This document shows positions 54,378 through 64,000 of a DNA stretch of 64,000 nt, piece after piece. Under the pieces are notes generated by a model. It was not told where the DNA came from. It ran no database searches and was given only the letters and a program-made list of their open reading frames with translations. Source of the stretch: Phycomyces blakesleeanus NRRL 1555(-) (Eukaryota; Mucoromycota; Mucoromycetes; Mucorales; Phycomycetaceae); the NCBI RefSeq assembly GCF_001638985.1, contig NW_017265134.1:744001-808000 (forward strand), in the 5' to 3' direction. Positions within the stretch are counted from its first letter, which is position 1. Each line of letters opens with the position of its first letter. The position numbers and the translations under genes are program-made.

Positions 54378-57300
54378 TCATTTGTTGATGCGTGCATGTT
54401 GAGGTGCTTCTAGTACCACTATTGGCATTGGATTTGCTACAGTGTCTGGTACAATTGATCGCCCCAAAGTAGTCTTGATTTCTTTGATTTCAATTCCTGC
54501 TTCCTTCAGGGCCTGGTGTGCCTCGTCGTCAGCAAAAGGATTTTTCTTTTTAGCGAACAACGACAGACCAAACAAAGAATTTCTATTACTACTACTGGTA
54601 TTGTTGTTGTTATTACTATTTGTAACTGGTGTTATGCTTGGCGCACTTTGACTCCGAAGCGTTTCAGATGAGATTTTTTGGATGTGTGTGGTAGAAGGTT
54701 GAATAAAGTCTGTTGATGAAAGGGTCTCTGACTTGGAACGGCTGGTGATACCAAAGAAGCCTTTAGACTTTGTCTGCTCCGAGTCTGAAGTCAAAGCTGT
54801 TGAAGTGATAGAAGCTTTACCGGAAGACAACGAGCTGTATGTGCCTGATTTTGAAGAAGCAGCTGCGGTTGCACTAGCAATAATATCCGCAATAATGTCA
54901 TTGTCAGATACTCCTTCAACAATACTCTTAGATGAATCGTCAGTGGAACCCTTGCGTGTGCTTTCCGAAGCACATAAAGTATTATCATCTAATTGTCCCT
55001 TATCAAATAAGGACAATTTAGACAGGTCGTTTGTATTATCTAAAGAGCTCGATGAAGGAGTACTTGAATTCCCAGGTAAAGATGAATCTGAGCATTTGGG
55101 AACATCTTGTACTGTCATTTGAATAGATGCCTTTCCGGAATAAAATGAGGATAGCGGTCTAGCTTTGTTGAGAGAGAATCGCTTGTTATCTTTACCCGAT
55201 TCCGAGGATTCCTATTTATGTAGACATAGACAAGTTTTTTTTTATTAATGGTTTCTTTTTTTTTAAAAAAAAAAGGCTTACCTCTCCTTGTGATGAGGGT
55301 GAATTTCTTCCGAAAGATGGAAAGCTCAGGATACTTGATGTCTCCTTTTCTTTTTCTTTGGATTCTGGTAATTCTTCGGAAGTTACTACAAATCCAGCTC
55401 GTTTCAAAAGCTTGGGCATCGTCAAACGATAGCTGAGATGACCCTTTATGAGATCAGTGCAATCAAGGTTTTGAACGCGGTCGCATTCAATGTTATCCAA
55501 AGGTCCTAAGCCGGCTACATTTCCGATTCCTGCTGTTGAAGCTCTGAACAAGAATCCGAGTAACCAGTCATTGGTGGCATAGCCATTGACAAATTTTCCT
55601 GCAACCACAGTAGTACACTCATTCCATTGGGACTTAGAGGCACTCACAGGGGTGCCAAAAAGTGCGACATTTTCAACGAGACCATAACAATTCATTCTCG
55701 CTAGTTCCAACAAACAGTAAAAGATCATGCGGGCTCCAAGTGAATATCCTACAAGAGTGATTGGTCGTGAACCCAAATTTCGGTTCATCAAACAGTCAGC
55801 CAGCACAAGGCCTGCAAGACGAGCGCGATCGAGTCCGTTAGTCCAAGGATTGTCTACAAGGTAACCTAATTTTGTGAGAGCAAGAGGGAAAGTCAAGCCA
55901 GCCATCAAAGCACCAAGTACGGTGTGGCCCAAGGCTTGTTGGATAGAAAAGGTCACTGCTTCCGTGGCGAAGATCTTGAACGCACTACCAAGCTCAACCA
56001 GCATATCGGGCTCCCAAAATAATGTGAAATGGTCACCCATGAGGGGGTCAAGGGTACTGAATGGTAGAATCGTCTCATCCTCTCGATTATCAGTATTTGG
56101 TAACCAGCTTATAATAAATAATATAAATATGATATTAGTTTCACTATAATTTTTTTATAAAAGAAAAAGTAGCCTAAAATATAACATATAGAGAAACTTA
56201 CCCAGTAACTGTGATAATACAGCCAACATTCTCATCTATTCGCACCGGCAAAAATTCAAATGTATTGATAGTCTTCATTCGCTTGTTCATACTAATAGCT
56301 ACGAACGGAACATGTCAGTTTGCTAGATATGTCAATAATACTTATAATAATAGGAAGATCTATAGATAGTAATAACTTTAAAATGTTTCTTAGTACCTCC
56401 TATACCTATACATACATGTATTAATTAAAAACAGTAGATTATAATGTAAGTAAAATATGCATGTTTCTTAACTTTGATTATATGTTAGGGTACTTACGTC
56501 CACCAGCAACGGTTGCTCCACTCGTAATGAGTGCGATACTTGCTGTCCCGCCCAGGAATCCGGCAGAACCGCTCACTCCGACTGTGGTCAAGAAAGCGCC
56601 CAGACCGCCTGCAATCATAGGGGCCATCAAACCTGCACTCAGACCAAGGATAAGACCACCTCCGATGGTGGCTAGTCCGATCATAACATATCGCTTCTTC
56701 TTGCGTTGCTTATTGCGACCCTTTCGTTCGGCATCGTTTCGGACAGCCATAGAATCGTCTATATTTGTTTGTGTTCCAATGCTGAAAACAGATTCCGTGT
56801 CCCAAGAAGATTCATTCTGAATAAGGTGATCCGCAATTCGCTTCTCGAAAGCGATCACTTTAAACCAGTCAAGTTCAAGGTAAGACGCTATACGGGCTAC
56901 AAATACGCGGGATCGCGCATCATAATTTTCTGATCCGAGACATAGCAGCAAAAGATCACACATTACGGTCCAGCGCAGGTCGATCACTACTTGTTCTTGT
57001 TGATGTTTCTCCGTCGTCTGTTTGAAATGGAGATTGGCCATCTGGACTGTCGTGGTCTCACCCTGAGCTGTAAATTGATGGACAAGATCTGACGGAAGGA
57101 TTTTATGCTTAGACAGGGATTCGATCATCTTAATTTCTGTTCGAGAGACGAGTTTGTTTAGTTGCATCAGTTTTGTGTGTTCGACTTACCTTGACCAGAT
57201 ATACCCATATGAGAATAAAGGATCTTCATCCATTTACGCTGCCAATTGTCGGCACTCATTCGAGCATAAGCAAAGTCTTTGCCTTGGAAGTCATGGACAA

Positions 57301-57829
57301 CTTCTATACTTGTAAGGGCACATAAACCCACATAAGCAACCTTTTGCGAGTCTGTGAATACATCTTTGGTTTCTTGTACTATGGGTTGGTCATCTCCAAC
57401 AACCGTTTCTTCGACCTCATACACACAAGAATTGTCGTCTACGATCGTAGATTCCGGTACTTCAGGCAAATCAGCTGCCCAGGCTCTAATGGCGTTTGGA
57501 GATAGTTTTGTTCCAAGAGGTGTTTGTTCCAAGAGGTCGTTCTGTTCGGCTAACGAGGCCATCGTCAATGGACACACAGGAGCACCGGGTAATACACATT
57601 CAGCGGGTCGGTCAAAGAGATCATCCTCTTGTGTTACATTCAACTTGTAGTCTTCATCTTTTGGGTCCGAAAGACTCGTGGTAGGGCTAGGTAGGTCTGT
57701 ATCAACATATTTTTGGGTGGAGTCTACAGAGTCGCGAGTAGGTTCTTCGGGTTGGTGCGATTGGATTGGTAAGAGAGAGCAGGTGGGCGAGAGATGGGGA
57801 GGTGTGTTTGCTGGCGTTGGCGTTGCCAT
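54378..57829 (-). CDS. DUF726 (TMCO4-like) membrane alpha/beta hydrolase
   Basis: Large membrane protein of the DUF726 family; yeast YFL034W/Mil1 and human TMCO4 are relatives. Five exons: 57829-57190, 57136-56498, 56298-56202, 56107-55282, 55211-54378; 3036 nt, 1011 aa. Residues 1-150 are acidic and low in complexity. A cytosolic helical part follows, then a Gly/Ala-rich double membrane stretch (MIGLATIGGGLILGLSAGLM; GAFLTTVGVSGSAGFLGG). The hydrolase half has CIITVTGWL, FWEPDMLVELGSAF, the nucleophile elbow GYSLG in LVGYSLGARMIFY, and NVALFGTPVSASKSQW. The C-terminal exon (about 278 codons) is Ser/Thr/Asn-rich. Substrate unknown; the Ser of GYSLG is the predicted nucleophile. A T9A10 palindrome sits in the last intron. 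Confidence 0.92.
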
Positions 57830-60262
57830 TACGAAGACGATGAGGAATGATCGACCTGGCTGACGAGTGAATGAGAGGCGATCCTAAGGAGAAGAAGAGT
57901 AAAAAGAATGCCGGTTGCAGGACACGCCAAGATAAGAAAAGGCGGGGGTTTTTTTTATACATTTCTCTCTATATATATATATTATCTTTAGTGCACAAGT
58001 CCAAATTAGCCTATGTCTCAAAAATAGAACTTCTGTCCTCCGATGAAAGTGTTCAAAAGAACAAACTATTTTACATTGTGTACGGCCCCAAATTACAAAT
58101 TTCAAAATCCAATCAACGGGTTTTAAAAAACCAATTCTCATAATTAAATAATAAAAATAACGAATTATTGGGCTTGTCAAATATATATGTATATCTGTAT
58201 GGATTTCTGAAATCTAAATGGCAGCCTTTTCAATGGTTAAAAGGCGTTTCTATCAAGCTTTTATAATACACCAAGTATGAACGATGGTCTTGTATTTACA
58301 TTTGAATATAGCCAAGTAAACATAACCATGCAGGTTTGTTGCGATGCCATGGTATGTTACTGGAGAAGGAGAAGAGTTAAATTTAGCCAATTTGACAGAT
58401 GATTAGATATAAAATTACTGACAGATGTAAGTAAATGAACATGCTTTAATTTAGAGTTTTCATGGGCAATATGCAGGCTTTTTAATTAAGAATATTTATA
58501 TGGTTGGTCCAGGGTTTTACTCCAAACCTTCAGCCCATGTCCAGTAGTGCAACTTATCCTTTTTTTTTCACGTTTTCAATATCTCATTTACAATCACCAG
58601 AATTAGCTCTTCTGTTATTCAATGTACTCTAAAATCTAAATTATCGCTATTTACTATCGAAAGTGCTTCTAAGATAGGTATATAATCAACCTTTGACGGT
58701 TAGAACGACCATTACAGTAAATGTAACAGAGGCATATCGACCGTAAGAGTGTCTCATATTCTTATTAAAAATGTCAGTTTTAAAGGTAGTCCGTCCACAT
58801 CTGTTGCTTCCCATTTTAGAACCCACTCATATCTTGCATTAATACATGTCATAATGTTTTGAGTTGCAGGATGGCGAGCTGATTGTTTTGTTTTTCCTTT
58901 TGATTGAAAGGTTGTATCCATACAAACTAAAGCTTCTCATAGTAGATTCTTTTAAAGGTTAACCTTTCAAACTCTCCTGTTAAACAATCTATAACCCCCT
59001 CAGTCATTGGTATTTGGCTTCTAATGAAAATGAATGACTGAATTATGAGCAAATCTGGCTCCCAAGTTGGTTTTTTAACATGTTTGTTTTCTTTCCATTC
59101 GTATCCCAATCAGGATTCATTCTGGCTCTCCAGACCCATGTATAAGCAGATTGCTACCAATAGAAATAATAATATTGAGAAAAGAAATCAAATTGATAAT
59201 TTTTGTAAAGATGAAATTTTATTTTCTATTTTCTATTCTCCATGTAAATATTCTAACTATTATCCTTGTGTGCTTAATACATGCTATGCTTGTTTATACC
59301 CTCAAGTGCAGTTATTATCTTACCTTTAACGTTCTCATTTTCAGGATCTAGTAAAGTGGGACCTTCATAAAAGTTGAAGTCTATATATATTTACAGTGAA
59401 AAGTATGAAACTTGGATATTTAACGACCGATAATTATTATTCAAACAGCGACATTTGGGACCGAACACATTTTAATGAATTGCAAAACTTTTTGTGGAAT
59501 ACATGAACAGATGGTCATCGTTGGTACAAGCTTATTTTGGGGTACAATTATTACGCAAATAAAGATTTTAGATAAGAAAATACTTGGCAAAATGCCTTAA
59601 TGGATACGGAGCTCAATATTTGCCGGGAATATTGATAATTTCTTTTCCACAATTACCATTGTCATTATAGTTAATAAATTCAAAGATGAAAATTCACAGT
59701 GAGTGTAACACAACCCCCTGTTATCAAATGGCTGCCTGAGACATCAGCGTAAATGTGACTATCAATTGTCACCAGAGCTATTTTTGAACCTCTTTAACAA
59801 AAAAGAATGATTATATAAAAACAAATACAATGACAATTGATTGTCACAAGAAAGACTTTATTCAAGTAAATCACTAAAATATTAAGCAAAAAAACATATC
59901 CAAAATCAAAATTCATAAATATATAAAGGCAGCTTCGTTTGTATAAGTATTATTGTTATTATTATTTTTTATTATTTATTTAAAATAAAATAAAAAGGCT
60001 TTTGTTGTTGTTGTTATTGGTACCAACCACCACGGCAAACAATTATACATTATGTATACCCACGTAAAGATGTAAAAAAAAAACACAAATATATACACAT
60101 ATTACTCTATTTCTCCCCACTCTAATTTCTCTTTAGGATAAAACTGGAGACAAATTCCATTGGATGTGTTAAGAAGGAGAAAAAGATAATTTTTTTGTAC
60201 AGCCCTTGTGGTTTGAGGGCCGGGAGTCAGTTATACCGTAAAGAATATAGAAAAGGGTGGGT
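57830..60262. other. Intergenic, no gene supported
   Basis: AT-rich. The upstream 130 bp holds the DUF726 promoter. A minus frame near 58927-59160 (PTWEPDLLIIQSF; PMTEGVIDCLTGEFERL) reads somewhat like protein, but it lacks a start, splice partners and a known family. The last 300 bp before eIF1A includes TTGTTGTTGTTG and TATTATTATT repeats. Confidence 0.45.
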
Positions 60263-60949
60263 TTAGATCTATAAAGAAGAGTTAGAAAATCGTATTTCAT
60301 GCAAGTGTATTGGTATTCTATTTATCACTATCGAAGAAAAATAAAAGTAAATTTCTTTTCTCTTACCTCATCAATGTCAAAGTCGAATTCAACTTCATCA
60401 TCCTCCTCGCCACCAAAGGTCTCGGTTTCATTGATCTTAGTGGTATCGGGAAGTTCACCGTATGACTTGAGAGCGCGAGCTTCATCAGGGTTGTATTTGA
60501 GCAAAACATCTGCCTTCTCATCCTGGTACTCACGAAGAGAGATGAGGACAATATCACCTTGACTAATCCAGACCTAAAGTACTCATGTCAGTACATCTCA
60601 TCTTGGCTACACATATTGTATACTGTCTAACCTTCTTTCTCAGCTTTCCGCGAATATGAGCCAAACGTCTGACACCATCGAAGCACTGGGCCTCAACGCG
60701 TCCGTTACCGAGCATCTTGGTAACCTGAGCATATTCTGTTGGTCGAAGATGGTGAGATGGGTTGCCTATAGAGTAGATTGACTATTCTTACCTTGTCCTT
60801 CTTCCTTAAAGATCAGCTCACGCTTGTTATCTTCGTTCTCGTTCTTTCCTCTTCTTCTGTTTTTTCCTCCCTACAATACTTGATGAGCATTGCTTGCTTT
60901 AAACGTCATTGTAGATAGATGCTCTTACTTTTCCTTTATTCTTGGGCAT
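60263..60949 (-). CDS. TIF11: Translation initiation factor eIF1A
   Basis: Binds the 40S A site and promotes scanning and start-codon selection. Five exons: 60949-60929, 60870-60792, 60735-60632, 60573-60367, 60268-60263; 417 nt, 138 aa. [18 protein letters not shown] is the basic N-terminal tail. The OB fold spans [33 protein letters not shown] and [13 protein letters not shown]. The acidic C-terminal tail ends DFDIDEI. The last coding exon is only ATC TAA: the read-through frame after DIDE meets GTAAGA, and a TTTATAG acceptor at 60269-60275 supplies the Ile that ends eIF1A in other species (DIDDI). It faces the polyQ gene across a divergent 780-bp spacer. Confidence 0.96.
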
Positions 60950-61731
60950 GTTGACTGAATTTAAAGAGAGAGTCTGCAGTTTTGCACCTCAAATTTTTTC
61001 TTATTTGCTGTGGCCATGGACATCGGTGGCTTTTTTAGTATTTTGTCGGAGTTATAAAAGTGCGCAGTAGACCTCTTGCTTAGCATTGGGGTTCTTGCCA
61101 AAGTCTTTAGGAAATTTAGTCTACTAGAGCCAGAAAAATAAATATGAGCACTACAATATTAAAGGTTATTCTTTATTCGAAAATTGATGTTTCTTAATAT
61201 TTGAAGCTTCTTTAACTTGTGTTACACATAAAAGACGAGAGGAGGTACTAGAAAGAAGGGAGAAAAGGACAAAATAAGGGAGGGGAGTGGGGGGTTGAAG
61301 AGGGGGGGTTGGAAGGCACTCAACTTTGTACCAAGGCCAAAAATGACTAGAGGCTAAAATGACCAAATTGTTAAAAAAAATTAAATTTTTTTAAAAAAAA
61401 GCATCTTGCTAGGCGAAAATCACTACACACACACACACACACGTACAAATAACACATGCACACAAACACAAACATATACGCACACGCACACGCATACGCA
61501 TATAAAAAGCGAGCTAAGAGTTAAGTGACAGCTTTTACTCGCAACTACGTCAGCCACCATCTGCCTCGTTCGCTTCAGTGTGATAGTCCTTGTGACCTTT
61601 TTTCAGTCCTCCGAGACTTGAGCAGACCAGTGCGCTAGGTACATTCGAGGCTTGTGAGATGACTATTGAAAGCATAATAGATAGTCAACATTTCCTGACC
61701 ATAAATCGCGATGAGTTAGGTTATATCTAGT
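60950..61731. promoter_or_regulatory. Divergent spacer between eIF1A and the polyQ gene
   Basis: Contains a G-rich run on the plus strand (61279-61315, GGGGAGTGGGGGG and GAGGGGGGG), a (CA)n run at 61425-61441, a T7A8 tract at 61386-61400 and a CRE-like TACGTCA near 61545. Which gene uses which element cannot be told from sequence alone. Confidence 0.45.
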
Positions 61732-63406
61732 ATGGAACAAGACCAGTCAGCCAAAGTCGAGCCTATTGAGCAAGACGCCAAACCTGTTATTAACTACTCG
61801 TGCCAACAAGAGGCTAATGACGAAACTACACAGCAGGAACAAACGAACGACCCTATGCAACAACAAGAACAGCAAGAGCAACCTGATATTGCCATTCAAC
61901 AACAAGAACAACAACAACAGCAAGAACAACAACAGCAGCAAGAACAACAACAGCAGCAAGAACAACAACAGCAGCAAGAACAACAACAACAACAGCAGCA
62001 GCAGCAGCAGGAGCAACAGCAACAGGAGCAACAGGAGCAAGCCAACATTGCTATTCAGCAGCAACAGCAACAGCAACAAGAGCAAGCTAATATTGCTATT
62101 CAACAACAACAACAGCAGCAGCAGCAGCAGCAGGAGCAAGCTAATATTGCTATTCAGCAACAACAACAGCAAGAGCAGGATGCACAACAATTTAAAGCAT
62201 CTAACAATGCTACTACTTCTTCACCTCCTTCCAACCAGGGGCTTTCTGAGCTGAACTTGACGCAAGAACAATTTCAACAAATCAATGCAGCTCATGCCCA
62301 GGCGATTGCACAGGCCGCTGCTGCTGCAATTGCAAGTGGTGGTAATTATCAGCAATTCTTTTCCCACCTTGATCCCAACGCATCAGGACAACCTCAAGCC
62401 CTGGACTCAACCCATCATCAGACAGGTGTGATAAGTGACGAAACACACCACCCTGGGTCGGTCACTCAACTGACAACAGACATGCTTAAGCGAGAACTTA
62501 TGAACCAAAAAGTAAGAAAGAATAACAAAAAAAAAAAGCACAAATGTGCTAAACTTCTATGGGTGTTTTGTATCTTATGCGTTTGGTGTAGGTCAGAGCT
62601 GATAATCGCGAACGCAAGAAGAGATGGAGGGTCCATAATGAAGAAAGAAGTAAGGTTTCAACGATTATATGGCTTCTTCTGACGCCTTCTTAGATAAAGA
62701 CAACGACCTACGATGCCGTGTCAACAAACGTGCCGTAAAATTGTTTGGAAAAGATGATAGTGAGCACAAACTCAGATGGGTAGAAGATGAGTTCCAAAAG
62801 AGACGAGCAAAACGTCAGGAAAAGCAACGACTGAAGCATGCTGTGGATGGCGCCATGGGTGCCTCGACTGGAATGGGTTCAGGGAATCACGGCGGCAATG
62901 GAAACCCAGAAACTATAGACTTTTCTGCAATTGCCTCGGCAGCGGCAGCGGCAGCACAGCAAGCACAATCTGGAGCACCTACAATGCAGACTCTTCAAGA
63001 GGCAGATTACATTACTATGTTCTCCAATTTTAATAGTAATATAGCTGCCGCTATCAAGGCTCAGGAACATAGTCAATTCTCTGATCAGCTTCTTGAATTG
63101 CTGCGACAACAACAGCAGCCACAAGCAGGACAGGGTATGTCACAGCCTCAAGAATACACACCACCTTCGCCCAAAGACGAAAAATCGAACTCGAATCAAC
63201 AGCAAAGTCCGACCGATCAGAACATACCACCAGAAGAAAAGTTAGCAAGTGGACTGTTAGGAAGTGGGTCACCACAAGAAGGATCGGAAAATAGAGCACC
63301 GGAAGAGGCGAAAGAACCTTCGGACGGAAAGGGACAGCCAAGTGGCGACTATCCTATGGATGCTGTTCTGACACTTATGCAATTAAATGCTGGTTGGCGA
63401 CAATAA
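61732..63406 (+). CDS. PolyQ nuclear protein with a DUF3020-like block
   Basis: Probable transcriptional regulator. Exons 61732-62511, 62592-62649 and 62694-63406 sum to 1551 nt, 516 aa. Residues 1-150 are acidic and dominated by polyQ/QE with QEQANIAIQQ repeated three times. An Ala/Gln helix (HAQAIAQAAAAAIASG) follows. Splicing across a 44-nt intron joins ADNRERKKRWRVHNEERN to KDNDLRCRVNKRAVKLFG, a basic helical block that I recall as DUF3020, found in fungal nuclear proteins; the call depends on that memory. A Lys/Arg stretch (KRRAKRQEKQRLKH) may be a nuclear signal. The C-terminus is Pro/Ser/Gln-rich. Reading on without splicing gives false stops at 62682. Confidence 0.8.
61856..62190 (+). 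repeat. CAA/CAG (polyQ) coding repeat
   Basis: Glutamine codons make up most of this run, in CAACAGCAGCAAGAA units and in three longer units coding QEQANIAIQQ (about 62035-62165). The antisense strand is a Leu-only frame and is a shadow. Confidence 0.85.
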
Positions 63407-64000
63407 TTTAACTTTTTTCCTTCCTTCCAATACTTTATTCTTTGATACTTTTTTATGCATTCGAACAGCAACCCAAAAAAAAAGAAAGACTATTTGGGTC
63501 TTCCGTGTTTAATATGTACATTTTCACCATATATGCTCTTTAATGCATCTCAACATTTTGCTTTGTTTGTTTTAAAAAAACTAGAAGTGTCGTTGTTTTA
63601 TAGACAATTTGTTTTGTTTCTATAAATGTGAACATTTTCAAATCAAATTAGTCACTTTGTTTTTTGAAAGTTTTCGGTGCATATATAATTGGGAACCTTC
63701 TTTTAGATATCCTCGACGCATATTCAAGAACATAACATTTATCACACTTTAAATATTCTCAGTGATTTCCCTTAATTATTATATTCGCGCTCTATTTCTT
63801 GCATAAAACATAAAATATATAATTTCCCAAGTTTTTTTCTTCTTCTTTTTCTTAGCTGCTCGTATAGTCACCAAATAAACTCCCTAAGCTCTCTCTCTCA
63901 CTCAAAACAATCTTTAAAGTTTAATTGGCAAATGATTAATTACCAGAGCTCGGTGCTTTACTAATAGAAAGAAAGAAAAACCTATCGAAGGGCTACTATG
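63407..64000. other. Downstream intergenic, no gene seen
   Basis: The 3' region of the polyQ gene. AT-rich with a pyrimidine run near 63835-63855 and CTCTCTCTCTC at about 63890-63900, which could be the leader of a gene beyond the window. No frame supported. Confidence 0.5.

Noticed and set aside
61747..62190. 147-codon poly-Leu antisense frame
   Set aside because: Shadow of the polyQ tract; it has no other content.

Overview
The window is nuclear DNA of a filamentous fungus. It is AT-rich between genes, with about 20 protein-coding genes that carry many short GT-AG introns and have fungal-type products. Several traits point to the Mucoromycota, probably Mucorales: a kismet/CHD7-like remodeller, a plant-type (GT37-like) fucosyltransferase, decayed Tc1-like elements, and a decayed gene I remember as Mucorales-typical. 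The phylum is inference. No rRNA, tRNA or CRISPR array could be supported.

Layout. 1-1.3 kb: two copies of an LTR, one a clean solo LTR with a target-site duplication. 1.8-6.7 kb (minus): ethanolamine-phosphate cytidylyltransferase and a G-protein beta subunit. 8.3-9.5 kb (plus): ribosomal protein uL30/RPL7. 10.4-14.3 kb: an accessory patch with a broken multi-exon gene and a dead Tc1/mariner-like transposon. 17.3-18.4 kb: an intronless PAS-kinase-like protein kinase. 18.4-25.9 kb: gene-poor, with simple repeats and orphan exon-like remnants. 25.9-33.0 kb: a 20-exon CHD-family chromatin remodeller with polyQ and a long Gln-Ala tract. 34.6-35.0 kb: a 54-residue, three-exon gene. 36.0-37.7 kb: a TBC-domain Rab GAP. 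37.8-40.8 kb (minus): a DPH6/RidA fusion, divergent from 41.6-42.3 kb deoxyribose-phosphate aldolase. 44.1-46.1 kb (minus): the fucosyltransferase-like protein. 47.6-49.0 kb (minus): SEC13. 50.3-52.4 kb (plus): a CNNM/Mam3-type DUF21-CBS protein, convergent with RPS27 (52.6-53.5 kb, minus). 54.4-57.8 kb (minus): a DUF726 membrane hydrolase. 60.3-60.9 kb (minus): eIF1A, divergent from 61.7-63.4 kb, a polyQ protein with a DUF3020-like block.

Most genes are housekeeping: phospholipid synthesis, signalling, translation (uL30, eS27, eIF1A, diphthamide synthesis on EF2), vesicle traffic (SEC13, TBC), chromatin and cell surface. They are not an operon-like system. For nine genes the spliced exon lengths sum to an exact codon count, which supports those models. 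Unusual points are three GC-AG introns with the same donor hexamer, terminal coding micro-exons, a 14-nt internal exon, and a dispersed ~90-bp transposon end present in three copies.
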